Below, one piece after another: positions 46,898 to 55,510 of a stretch of DNA of 64,000 nt; within the stretch, counting starts at the first letter, position 1, and every line of letters begins with the position of its first letter. The translations under genes and the position numbers were made by a program. The stretch is from CAVWXT01 sp963759115 (GTDB lineage: Bacteria > Planctomycetota > Planctomycetia > Pirellulales > Thermoguttaceae), in NCBI GenBank assembly GCA_963759115.1, contig CAVWXT010000001.1:620001-684000 (forward strand). The letters are read 5' to 3'. Below the pieces are notes generated by a model, which searched no databases, had not been told where the DNA came from, and worked only from the letters and a program-made list of their open reading frames with translations.

Positions 46898-47554
46898 TCA
46901 GGGGTAATCGCGGGTTCGGACGACGAAAAGAATCATGGCAACCATCCAGCCGTCAACCGCAACGATGATCCCACACGGCCAGAGTGGCTCGTCGAAGAAG
47001 TAAAAAGCAAAGGTGACCATGAACAGGGCGAACGCGGCGGCCACCAGGGGCAGGATTCGCGATCGATACCAGCGGCCGGGCCGGACGCCAGCCAGAAAAG
47101 CACCCAGGTACAGCAACGTCATGCCGAACCACAGGTGCCAAGCCGGCCCGGTCATCGACCACTCGAAGGGGTCGGAATGCGTGCCGGGGGTTGCCGCCCA
47201 GACTCCGTAGGCCAAGATCGGAACCGCCGCGCAAATCAGGTACAGGACGCTTCCCGTGAGCAGCTTCACGCCGATCAGCCAGCGGCGGCCGGCCGGGCGA
47301 TGAAATAGGAACGGATAGGTGCCGGGGATCGACTCACCGAGAGTCTGCCGCAGACCCAAGGCAATCGCCATCGCTCCGGAGATGCACACGAACCAGCCGA
47401 GAAACAAGCCGTCGCTGATGAACGGCGGCAGGTACCGTTGCCGAGCACCCCAGGGACTCACCGCGGCTGCCACCAGCAGGGCGTAGGCCGCCAGAGCCAG
47501 CAGCGTGATGCCCCGCGTCTCCCGCAATTCCTTCAACGCCATCGCCTTAAACAT
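46898..47554 (-). CDS. ABC-2 type transporter permease
   Basis: A 218-aa intact protein with six hydrophobic segments. It begins MFKAMALKELRETRGITLLA, the usual cytoplasmic amphipathic start of ABC-2 permeases, and contains TYPFLFHRPAGRRWLIGVKL. The start overlaps the ATPase stop by eight bases, so the two are translationally coupled. With the upstream ATPase it makes an exporter of YtrBC type; in that family the substrates are cell-wall antibiotics or lipids, but none can be assigned here. Confidence 0.8.
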   Translation of the reverse strand: MFKAMALKELRETRGITLLALAAYALLVAAAVSPWGARQRYLPPFISDGLFLGWFVCISGAMAIALGLRQTLGESIPGTYPFLFHRPAGRRWLIGVKLLTGSVLYLICAAVPILAYGVWAATPGTHSDPFEWSMTGPAWHLWFGMTLLYLGAFLAGVRPGRWYRSRILPLVAAAFALFMVTFAFYFFDEPLWPCGIIVAVDGWMVAMILFVVRTRDYP

Positions 47555-48475
47555 TGGCCACCTCCTCCTCCGCGAAGATCGGCAGACTGCGGCGCGGGCC
47601 GCGGGTGTACTCGATGAAGGCGTCTTCCAGGTTGAAATCGATCACCTCGACATCCCGCGGGTGGAGCGAATCGAACAACTGCCGATGCGGTTCGCCGAAA
47701 CCGACCACCACCAACTCCAGCTTGCGGCCCACCTGCCGGCGGTTCACCAGGCCCGGACAATCTGGCAACTCGGGCGGCTCGCCGTCGAACTCCAAAAGCA
47801 CCTTGCGGACCGATTCCTTGAAATGATCGGTGGGGCAATCGACCCGCAACACGCCGTCGACCAGGATGCCGATGCGATCGGCCACCCGCTCCACGTCGCC
47901 GAGGATGTGCGAACTGAAGAGGATCGTCCGGCCGCGGCGCTGGATGATCTGGATGAGCGATTCCAGAAAATCGCGGCGAACCACCGTATCCAGGCCCAAC
48001 GTGGGATCGTCGAGGATCAGCACTTCCGGGTCGGTGGCCACGGCCAGCGCCAGGGCGACCTGCGCCTGCTGGCCGCGCGAGAGCCGGCGAATGCGGCGCT
48101 TGGGCGAAAGCTCGAAATGATCGAGAATCTGCTCCAACAAGCTGCTGGTTCCAGCGGGCGTAAAACGCGCGGGTGAACTCGACCGCCTGGCCGATGGTCA
48201 TCCAGCGATACAGCGGATGGCCTTCGGCCAGATAGGCGATGCGGGCGCGGGTTTCCGGCCGCAGGTGCAGGCGAATCCTCGCCCAGCACTTCGGCCCGGC
48301 CGTAGCTGGGATGGGCCATGCCCAGCAGCATTTTGATGGCGGTGGTTTTGCCCGCCCCGTTGCGGCCCAGCAGCCCGTAGACCGTTCCCTGGGCCACCCG
48401 CAGGTTGAGGCCATCGACCGCACAGTGGCCGTCGTAATACTTGGTCAGGCGATGGGTGACAATCACGTCGGGCAT
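47547..48475 (-). CDS. ABC transporter ATP-binding protein (two frameshifts)
   Basis: About 309 aa. Walker A is LLGRNGAGKTTAIKMLLG, the signature LSRGQQAQVALALAV, Walker B VLILDDPTLGLD, and the H-loop is in TILFSSHILGDVERVADRIG. The C-terminal region is the regulatory extension seen in ABC-2 exporters. Indels near 48275 and 48140 (the latter CAG to CAAG) break the frame without altering any motif. It supplies energy to the coupled permease. Confidence 0.9.
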
Positions 48476-48495
48476 GACTACTCCTTGAACCGGTT

Positions 48496-48570
48496 GGGGA
48501 CTGGTCCATTTTTCGGCGAGAAATCGTGTTCTGCGAGAAAAATATCGGCTGAAAACATGGACCTGTCCCC
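48496..48570. repeat. GGGGACAGGTCC-family palindrome
   Basis: Arms start GGGGACTGGTCCATTTTT (48496) and end at 48570 with the complement of GGGGACAGGTCCATG. The core is the same as in the repeat inside folC. It lies between the GntR gene and the ABC ATPase gene, within the operon leader. Confidence 0.75.
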
Positions 48571-48584
48571 TTCCGTAGCGCTAG

Positions 48585-48664
48585 GGGGACAGTCCCATTT
48601 TCGCGGCGATTAAGCCTATTCGCACCGCAACGTTCTCCGCGCCGCGAAAATTGGGACAGTCCCC
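48585..48664. repeat. Second GGGGACAG-type palindrome, adjacent
   Basis: The left arm begins GGGGACAGTCCCATTTTCG and the right arm is its near-perfect inverted copy ending at 48664. It follows the previous palindrome after 14 bases, so the operon contains two head-to-tail members of the family that differ in the sequence after the core. Confidence 0.75.
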
Positions 48665-48673
48665 TGTCAATGA

Positions 48674-49066
48674 CTACTCCTTGTCGGACCACTGAAATTG
48701 CTTCACCTGTTCCGATACCAGCGTTACGACTTCCTCGGCCGCGAAGCCCAAATGGACGGCCTCGGTCAAAAAGCCGTCCAGCGCTTCCTGCAGCCGCTCC
48801 TTGCGGACCTTGCGGGACAGATCGGCCCGCGGATGGGCTACGAAGACCCCCAGCCCGGGCCGCGTGTTCAGTATCCCGTCCCGCTCCAGTTCGGTATACA
48901 CGCGGGCGATCGTGTTCGGATTGACCACCAGCGACCGGGAGAGCTCGCGGACCGAGGGGAGCCGCTCCTCGGGTTGGAGCCGCCCCCGCGCGACTCCCTC
49001 GCGGATCTGGCTGGTCAATTGCCGGCAGATGGGCCACCGGCTGGAGGGATCGATGGAGAATTCCAC
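48674..49066 (-). CDS. GntR-family (YtrA subgroup) transcriptional regulator
   Basis: A 130-aa repressor. The winged helix is at the N-terminus: PICRQLTSQIREGVARGRLQ, then LPSVRELSRSLVVNPNTIAR and GVFV; the short C-terminal helical part (about 60 aa) identifies the YtrA subgroup. The GTG at 49066 is preceded by GAGG at seven bases. It is the first gene of the operon with the ABC transporter and probably represses it through the palindrome at 49081. Confidence 0.88.
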   Translation of the reverse strand: MEFSIDPSSRWPICRQLTSQIREGVARGRLQPEERLPSVRELSRSLVVNPNTIARVYTELERDGILNTRPGLGVFVAHPRADLSRKVRKERLQEALDGFLTEAVHLGFAAEEVVTLVSEQVKQFQWSDKE

Positions 49067-49080
49067 GTGTACCTCACTAA

Positions 49081-49103
49081 CTGTACTAGTAGTTATAGTA
49101 CAG
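49081..49103. promoter_or_regulatory. Palindromic operator for the GntR regulator
   Basis: CTGTACTA (49081-49088) and TAGTACAG (49096-49103) are perfect eight-base inverted half-sites with a seven-base spacer, 15 bases upstream of the regulator start. YtrA-type repressors bind palindromes of this size overlapping their own promoter. The tandem (T/C)AAGACC-like runs at 49203-49244 further upstream look like junk repeats. Confidence 0.65.
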
Positions 49104-49274
49104 AAGCCAAAGGCTGTCAAGTGGAATTTTTTGGAAGGACTGTACCAAGCCGCAACCGGGGGCCGCGTTCGAGGAAGACTATGGTCTTGGGTCTTCGTCA
49201 CTAAGTCCCAAGACCCAAGACCTAAGACCCAAAACCAAGAACCCATCTCGTTGTCATAACCGACCTGGGTTCGG

Positions 49275-50762
49275 TCAATCGGCCATCACGCAACGCCCGT
49301 GGGCCCAGGCCCGCAGACGCTCGACGTGCTCTCGCATCACAACCGAAAGGGGCTGCGTGGCCTGGATGGCCGCCAGGATATGTTCGGTAGTGCATTCGGC
49401 CTGTGCGGCAAACGCCGCGTAGAGGCCGGAGATTACGGCCTGCTCGATCTCGGCGCCGGTGAAGCCTTCGGAGCCGGCCACCAAACGGCCCAGGTCGAAC
49501 TTGGCCTTGTCGCGTTGCCGCTTCTTGAGGTGTACCGAGAAAATCACTTCGCGCTCCGCCGGACCGGGCAAGTCGACGAAGAAGATCTCGTCAAAGCGGC
49601 CCTTGCGCATCAACTCGGGGGGAAGTTGGGCCAGGTTGTTCGCCGTGGCGATCAGAAAGATCGGGTGCCGGTGGTCTTGCATCCACGACAGCAGCGTGCC
49701 AAACATCCGCTGCGACAATCCGCCGTCGGCCGAGTCGCTGCTGGCCGAGGCAAACGCCTTTTCGATCTCGTCGATCCACAGAATGACCGGGGCCATCGAC
49801 TCGGCCTGGCGGAGGGCCTCGCGGAGCCGGGCCTCGCTCTCGCCGATGTATTTCTGGTAGAGCACGCCGGGGTCCATCCGCATCAACGGCATCCGCCAGG
49901 CCGAAGCGACCACCTTGGCGCAGAGGCTCTTTCCGCAGCCTTGCACACCCAACAGCAAGATTCCCCGCGGCGGATCGAGGCCGAACTCGCGGGCGCGGGC
50001 CGTAAAGCCGCCGTGCCGCAGGTTAAGCCACCGCTTCAAGTTGTTCATCCCGCCGATCTCGTCCGGCGAAAAGTCGGCGGCGATCAATTCCAGGCAACCG
50101 GTGGTTCCCAAGAGGTTGCGCTTGGCGTCCACGACCCGCGGCAGGTCGCAACGGTCCAGGACGCCGTCGCCGTGGATGGCCCCCGAAACCACTCGGGCGG
50201 CCTCCTCGGAGGTCAGCCCGCGCAAGGTCTGCACGAGCATCTCCATTTCCCGCTTGGTCAGCTTGAATTGCATTTCGCTCAGGCTGCGGCGTTGCGCCTC
50301 GCGAAAGGTCGTGCGAACGATTTCGGTCAATTCCTCTTCGTCGGGCCAGCCCACGTCGAAGGGGACGGTCAGGCGGCGCACCTCGGGCGGCAGGGGCGCG
50401 GCGTCGATCAGCACGAGGGTCCACAAGCGCGTGTCCGGCGAGAAATACAAATCACGGATGCACCGCACGACTTGCGGATCTTTGCAGTGCGGGCTGAGGT
50501 CCTTGAACAGATAGACGGCCGGATACGTGGTCTCCTTGACGTAGCTCAGCGCCGCCACGACTTTGTCGGGCTTGACCACGGTCTGCGACGCTTCGGGCCT
50601 CGTCGTACAGAGCCCGTCCGTCACCGACCACTCCCAGAGAGGCAACGACGAACCTTCCGCAACGTCGCGCACCATGCGGACGGCCCGCGGCTCGTCGGGC
50701 GTCTCCATCGAGATGATGGGATTGCCTGCCTGGATGAGGAGGCGGAGGCTTTCGGGCGTCAT
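49275..50762 (-). CDS. AAA+ ATPase, Ycf46-like
   Basis: A 495-aa intact protein. The N-terminal region (PESLRLLIQAGNPIISMETP) and the central AAA module match the Ycf46 family: Walker A GILLLGVQGCGKSLCAKVVA, Walker B APVILWIDEIEKAF, sensor region FLIATANNLAQLPPELMRKG and the arginine finger in GRFDEIFFVDLPGP. AGGAG lies eight bases before the ATG. These proteins act as remodelling ATPases of unknown target; in cyanobacteria and chloroplasts the homologue affects inorganic-carbon use. Unlinked to other stress genes here. Confidence 0.85.
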   Translation of the reverse strand: MTPESLRLLIQAGNPIISMETPDEPRAVRMVRDVAEGSSLPLWEWSVTDGLCTTRPEASQTVVKPDKVVAALSYVKETTYPAVYLFKDLSPHCKDPQVVRCIRDLYFSPDTRLWTLVLIDAAPLPPEVRRLTVPFDVGWPDEEELTEIVRTTFREAQRRSLSEMQFKLTKREMEMLVQTLRGLTSEEAARVVSGAIHGDGVLDRCDLPRVVDAKRNLLGTTGCLELIAADFSPDEIGGMNNLKRWLNLRHGGFTARAREFGLDPPRGILLLGVQGCGKSLCAKVVASAWRMPLMRMDPGVLYQKYIGESEARLREALRQAESMAPVILWIDEIEKAFASASSDSADGGLSQRMFGTLLSWMQDHRHPIFLIATANNLAQLPPELMRKGRFDEIFFVDLPGPAEREVIFSVHLKKRQRDKAKFDLGRLVAGSEGFTGAEIEQAVISGLYAAFAAQAECTTEHILAAIQATQPLSVVMREHVERLRAWAHGRCVMAD

Positions 50763-50858
50763 CGGAAGGCTCCTGGCAAAGACGAGGTCGCCGTCGCAAT
50801 GTTGATTGTACCGCGCTCCGCCCGTCCGCACCACGCCCGGCGGCGTGCGGCCCTTGAG

Positions 50859-50996
50859 AGTCCGTCCGCCTTTCCCGCATTTTGGAGTGCGGCGATTCAT
50901 CGCCGCTTTCCGTGGAGGGACGGAAACCGTCGCTCACCGGCTGCCCTAGGCAAGAAAAGCGGCGATGAATCGCCGCACTCCAAAGGCGGACGGACT
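50859..50996. repeat. Nested palindrome with perfect 29-bp inner arms
   Basis: The inner arms 50881-50909 and 50956-50984 (starting TTTGGAGTGCGGCGATTC) are perfect inverted copies; the outer arms AGTCCGTCCGCCTTT (50859) and its complement (50982-50996) extend the stem. Each inner arm contains its own GCGGCGATTCATCGCCGC hairpin. It fills the gap between the divergent AAA and fadJ-like genes; I see nothing else in 50763-51188. Confidence 0.8.
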
Positions 50997-51188
50997 CTTG
51001 ACGGCCGTTGCGTTCGGGACGTATCCTTACGGGATTGGCGTCTCACGGCTTGAGATGCGTACGTGAGAAGTCTCCCCTCTCTCAAAAGGAGAGGGGACCC
51101 AGTTGCACGCCGCCGAGTGGCCGGTGGGCACGCCCGTCTTGGCCCGTCCCGACCAGGCCGAAGACTCCCTGAAGCTGACATTGGTTCT

Positions 51189-53324
51189 GTGATCGACTAC
51201 ACCCTCGGCGACACGCTGGCGATCTTGCGGCTCGATGCGCCGCCGTCTAACGCCATTACGTTCGCGCTCTTGGACGAGCTGCGGGCGGCGCTGCGGCGGG
51301 CCGTGAGCGATCCCCAAGTGCAAGGCATCGTAATCACGGGCGGACCGGGACATTTCAGCGCGGGGGCCGATTTGGCCATCTTCCAGAAAATCCGCTGCGG
51401 CGAAGATGCGGTGCGGGCGTCGCGGGTCTTTCAGGATGCCTTTCAGGAAATCGAGGACTGCTCCAAGCCTGTTGTGGCCGTGGTGGCGGGGCACGTGCTC
51501 GGCGGCGCGCTGGAACTGGCGATGGCCTGCCATGGGCGCGTCGCGGTCCAAGGCAGCCGCTTCAGCATGCCCGAGGTGCGGCTGGGCATCAATCCGGGGG
51601 CCGGCGGCACGCAGCGGTTGCCGCGGCTCGTGGGACTAGAAGCTGCCCTGGAAATGCTGCTCAGCGGCCGGTCGATTGATACGCAGCGGGCCTTGGAGTT
51701 GGGCCTGATCGATGCCGTGTGCCCGGCCGATGAGTTGCCCGCAGTGAGTAACGCCTCGCTGGCACGCCAGCCCGTAGGGTCCGCCTTGCGGACCGTGATT
51801 GGCGAAATACCCGCAAAAAGGTCCGCACGGCGGGCCCTACGGGATGTGTCGCCTTCGGCGGCCGACCGTGCCGCGTTGGCCAAGGCCGAGCAACAAATCA
51901 CCGCCGGGCGGCCGGAGATCATTGCCCCGCACGAAATCCTCAACGCGGTGCGGACCGGCATCGAGGAGTCCTTTCAGGCCGGGCTGCGTGCCGAGCAGGA
52001 GGCCTTTCGCGCCTGCATGGCCACCCGCGCGACGCAGAACAAGATTTACGTCTTCTGCGCCAGCCGCCAGACGGCCGACGTGCCGGGGCTGGAAGACGAG
52101 GCCCCGGCGCGGATCAGCCGCGCCGGCGTGCTGGGCATGGGTACAATGGGCACGGGTATTGCCCAGGCCCTGCTTTCGGCCGGCATCAGTGTCGTCGCTT
52201 GCGACCAGAGTGAGTCCGCGCTAATGGCCGGCGTGGAGCGGATTCGGGCCTCGCTCCATCGCCGGGTCGGCCAAGGCAAGCTCAGCGCCGCCCAAGCCGA
52301 GACCGCGATGGCTCGTCTTAGGCCCACCTCCCACCCTGCGTCTCTTGGTGCCGCGGAATTGGTGGTCGAGGCCGTCTTCGAGGATGCGGCCGTAAAGCGC
52401 GCCGCGTTCGCGCAGTTGGAGTCGTTCTGTTCGGCCGATACGATCATTGCCACCAACACCTCGACGATCAGTCTGGACGTCTTGGCCGAGGGGATGTGGT
52501 ATCCGGGCCGGCTCATCGGGATGCATTTCTTCCATCCGGCCCAGCAGATGCCGCTGGTGGAAGTGGTTCGCCGCCCCTCGACGCCGCCCGAAGTGATCGC
52601 CGCCGCGCTGGCCGTGACCAAGGCGATGAAGAAGACGCCCGTGGTGGTCCTCAGCCGCGAAGGGTTCGTGGTGACGCGGCTCTTCGTCTCGTATCTCAAG
52701 GAGGCCTTTTGGCTCTTGGAGGAGGGCGCCGAGCCGGAGGCCGTCGATCGGGCCATGACCGATTTCGGCTTTGCGATGGGGCCGCTCTGCTTGATCGACA
52801 TGTCGGGATTGGATATCCTGATATTTACGGAAGCCATCCTGCGTCGGGCCTTTCCGCAGCACGGCGGCCTCTCGCGGATCGCCCAGCAACTGGTCGAGCG
52901 CGGGCACCTCGGCCAGAAGACGGGCGCGGGCGTGTATCGCTATGAGCCCTTCGATCGCACGCCCCTTCCGCACGAAGCGACGGCCGAGATCATCGCCGCG
53001 GCGCGGCGCGAATCCGGCGTGAATCGCCCGCCTGCCGCGGAGCAGATCGTCGAGCGCTTGATGCTGCGGATGGCGGCTGAGGCATTTTGCCTGATCGAGG
53101 AGGGGGTTGCTCAGCGGCCGGCCGATATCGACGTGGCTATGGTGTTGGGCACGGGGCTGGCCGATTTCCGCGGCGGCGTGTTGAGGTATGCCTGCGACGT
53201 GGGACTGGACCGGGTGCTGCGGGAGCTTCGACAACTGAGCGTCGAGTGCGGTCCACGATACGCCCCCTGCCGGCTTCTGGAGGACGCTGCCGCTGATCCG
53301 CGCATGCTCACGCTTGCCCCCTAA
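51189..53324 (+). CDS. fadJ: Fused enoyl-CoA hydratase/3-hydroxyacyl-CoA dehydrogenase
   Basis: A 711-aa multifunctional beta-oxidation protein. The hydratase domain (1-190) shows ITGGPGHFSAGADL (oxyanion hole) and both catalytic acids in GGALELAMACHGR and MPEVRLGINPGAGGTQRLPR. The dehydrogenase domain has VLGMGTMGTGIAQALLSAG, NTSTISLD and MHFFHPAQQMPLVEVV with the catalytic His, then the C-terminal helical domains. The GTG at 51189 matches the family start. Between the domains about 24 residues (around RQPVGSALRTVIGEIPAKRS) are encoded by a palindromic repeat. It is intact; length fits FadB/FadJ. Confidence 0.92.
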   Translation: MIDYTLGDTLAILRLDAPPSNAITFALLDELRAALRRAVSDPQVQGIVITGGPGHFSAGADLAIFQKIRCGEDAVRASRVFQDAFQEIEDCSKPVVAVVAGHVLGGALELAMACHGRVAVQGSRFSMPEVRLGINPGAGGTQRLPRLVGLEAALEMLLSGRSIDTQRALELGLIDAVCPADELPAVSNASLARQPVGSALRTVIGEIPAKRSARRALRDVSPSAADRAALAKAEQQITAGRPEIIAPHEILNAVRTGIEESFQAGLRAEQEAFRACMATRATQNKIYVFCASRQTADVPGLEDEAPARISRAGVLGMGTMGTGIAQALLSAGISVVACDQSESALMAGVERIRASLHRRVGQGKLSAAQAETAMARLRPTSHPASLGAAELVVEAVFEDAAVKRAAFAQLESFCSADTIIATNTSTISLDVLAEGMWYPGRLIGMHFFHPAQQMPLVEVVRRPSTPPEVIAAALAVTKAMKKTPVVVLSREGFVVTRLFVSYLKEAFWLLEEGAEPEAVDRAMTDFGFAMGPLCLIDMSGLDILIFTEAILRRAFPQHGGLSRIAQQLVERGHLGQKTGAGVYRYEPFDRTPLPHEATAEIIAAARRESGVNRPPAAEQIVERLMLRMAAEAFCLIEEGVAQRPADIDVAMVLGTGLADFRGGVLRYACDVGLDRVLRELRQLSVECGPRYAPCRLLEDAAADPRMLTLAP
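51771..51843. repeat. Palindromic repeat inserted in frame in the fadJ-like gene
   Basis: Arms of 24 bases at 51771-51794 and 51820-51843, starting CCCGTAGGGTCC, are inverted copies matching at 22 positions, with 25 bases between. The reading frame passes straight through. Related degenerate copies are seen near 45182-45250. Confidence 0.8.
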
Positions 53325-53340
53325 CTAGAGAGACACGACA

Positions 53341-54159
53341 ATGAAGATGCAATGGTACTGCACCTTACTGACATTATCCGGTACCCTGGTGTTGCTCGGC
53401 TGCAAGCCACCGGTAGATGGCGGGGCAGATTTGGCCAGTCGGGCACTTCGGCAGGGCGATGCGTTGATGGACAAAGAGGACCTTGATGCGGCGATTTCCG
53501 CCTTTACGGAAGCTATTCGGCTCGATCCAAAATTGACAGCAGCATACGCCAAGCGGGGCATTGCCTACGAGAAGAAGCACGACTTCGACATGGCCATTGC
53601 CGACCATACCGAGGCTATCCGTCTCGGCCCGATCTCGGCTGATGCTTACATCAACAGGGGCTCTGCATATTGGGGGAAGTTAGAACTCGACAAAGCCATC
53701 GCAGATTTTACAAGCGCCATCCGCGTCGATCCCACATCGGCGAGGGCCTATTCGCAACGGGGATCGGCATTCGCCACCCAGGACTTCGACAAAGCCATCG
53801 CAGACCACACGGAGGCCATCCGGCTTGATCCAAAGTCGGCCGATTTCTACTTTGGGCGAGGATGCACTTACATGGTAAACAACGCACTTGACAAGTGCAT
53901 CGCGGACTATACTGAGGCGATTCGCCTCAACCCGAACCCGAAACGAGCAGCGCCGGCATACAGAAACAGGGGGCGTGCGTACCTTTGGAAGCACGACTTG
54001 GACAAGGCGATCGCGGACTGCACCGAATCCATTCGGCTAGAGCCGAAATGGGCTTCAGCGTTTGACATTCGAGCCAGTGCCTACGAGGAGAAGGGTGAAA
54101 CGATCAAGGCGAGAGAGGATCGTGAACAGGCGAAGCAGCTCGGGATCAACCCCAAGTAG
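53341..54159 (+). CDS. TPR-repeat lipoprotein
   Basis: A 272-aa intact protein. A lipoprotein signal with lipobox LVLLGC is followed by six or seven TPR units of high similarity, each with the pattern DKAIADxTxAIRLDPxSA, for example DLDAAISAFTEAIRLDPKLT. The near-identical repeats suggest recent internal duplication. It starts 16 bases after the fadJ-like stop on the same strand. It is likely a periplasmic scaffold; partner unknown. Confidence 0.8.
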   Translation: MKMQWYCTLLTLSGTLVLLGCKPPVDGGADLASRALRQGDALMDKEDLDAAISAFTEAIRLDPKLTAAYAKRGIAYEKKHDFDMAIADHTEAIRLGPISADAYINRGSAYWGKLELDKAIADFTSAIRVDPTSARAYSQRGSAFATQDFDKAIADHTEAIRLDPKSADFYFGRGCTYMVNNALDKCIADYTEAIRLNPNPKRAAPAYRNRGRAYLWKHDLDKAIADCTESIRLEPKWASAFDIRASAYEEKGETIKAREDREQAKQLGINPK

Positions 54160-54178
54160 GATTTGTTGTGGCTGACAG

Positions 54179-54229
54179 GAGTGCTCCCACAGCGCCGCTA
54201 TGCGGCCACCTTCGCAGGCGGGAGCACTC
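54179..54229. repeat. Hairpin after the TPR gene
   Basis: GAGTGCTCCC (54179-54188) and GGGAGCACTC (54220-54229) pair perfectly around a 31-base loop, 20 bases after the stop codon. There is no T tract, so it may be a weak terminator or simply another dispersed palindrome. Confidence 0.55.
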
Positions 54230-54264
54230 TCCGTTACAGGAACCAATCACCGAGGATTTCGATA

Positions 54265-55504
54265 ATGTCGACAACAACCGCCGAACGCAAGGATTTCGCC
54301 GCCAGCAAGAAGCTCCGCGACGTGATGGGCCAGTACTTCGCCGACCTGGGCCGGGGCGCGGCGGAGGGCAAGAAGACCGCCTGGTGCACCAGCGTCGGCC
54401 CGGCCGAACTGCTCTGGGCGCTGGGCTTCAACGTCTATTTCCCCGAGAACCACGGGGCCATGCTGGGGGCCACGCGGATGGCCACCGACCTGATCCCGCT
54501 GGCCAACGCCCGCGGCTTCTCGCCCGACATCTGCTCGTATCTCACCAGCGACGTCGGCTCGTACCTGAAGGGCGAAAGCCCGCTTGCAGAAGATGAAGCT
54601 CTCCGGGCCGCCCAAGGCCGACGTGCTGGTGTTCAACACCAACCAGTGCCGCGACGTGAAGGACTGGTTCCAGTTCTACGCCCGGGAGTGGAACGTGCCC
54701 TGCCTGGGCGTCCACACGCCGCGGGCGATCGGCGCGGTCGACGAGCCGATGGTCGGACTACGTCGCCCGGCAGATCGAGGCCCTCGTCGAGCCGCTGGAA
54801 GCAGGTGGCCGGGCGCAAGCTCGACATCGACCGGCTGCGCGAGGTGATCGGCATCTCGCGGCAGACGCACGATGCTCTGGAAGGCGGTGCTGGAGACGGC
54901 GGCCACCGTGCCCTCGCCGATCACCTTCTTCGACGGCACGATCCAGATGGGCCCGGCCGTGGTGATGCGCGGGCTGCAGGAGGCGGTCGACTACTACCAG
55001 GTGCTGCTGGCCGAGCTGCAAGCAGCGCGTGGCCGACGGGCGTGGCGGCCGTCGAGGGCGAGCGGCTCCGCATCTACTGGGAAGGCATGCCGATCTGGGG
55101 CAAGCTCAGCAGCCTGGGCGACCAGTTCCTCGAACTGAAGGCGTGCGTGGTCGCCTCGACCTACTGCAACAGTTGGATCTTCGAGGCCCTCGACCCGGCC
55201 GATCCGTTCCGCAGCATGGCCCGGGCCTACAGCAGCATCTTCATCTGCCGCTCCGACGACCGCAAGGAGGCGTACATCGAGCGGATGGTCGCGGCAGTTC
55301 AAGGTCGACGGCATCCTCTACCACGACGCCAAGACCTGCCCGAACAACTCCAACAGCCGCTACGGGCTGCCGCAGCGGCTGCAGCAGAAGCTGGGCAAGC
55401 CGTACCTGGTCATCAACGGCGACCTGAACGACCTGCGGCTGTACTCCGAAGAGCAGACGCGGACCAACATCGAGGCGTTCGTCGAGCAGTTGCTGCAGAG
55501 GTGA
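54265..55504 (+). CDS. 2-hydroxyacyl-CoA dehydratase/BcrC-like protein, possibly DCCP type (frameshifted)
   Basis: About 410 aa reconstructed across at least six indels. Segments match the HgdB/BcrC family (PF06050): KKTAWCTSVGPAELLWALGF with the first cluster Cys, PKADVLVFNTNQCRDVKDWF (second), VVASTYCNSWIFEALDP, and VDGILYHDAKTCPNNSNSRY (third), ending DLRLYSEEQTRTNIEAFVEQ. It should carry an iron-sulphur cluster reduced at very low potential. Only one such subunit is encoded, next to one activase. That differs from HgdAB dehydratases (two subunits) and resembles double-cubane-cluster proteins; extra Cys residues (NVPCLG, TYCNSW) would fit. Oxygen-sensitive chemistry is implied. Confidence 0.75.
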
Positions 55505-55510
55505 GATGCC

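Noticed and set aside
49299..51053. 584-residue open frame opposite the AAA ATPase
   Set aside because: No motifs, biased composition and start inside a palindromic repeat; the AAA motifs on the minus strand are decisive.
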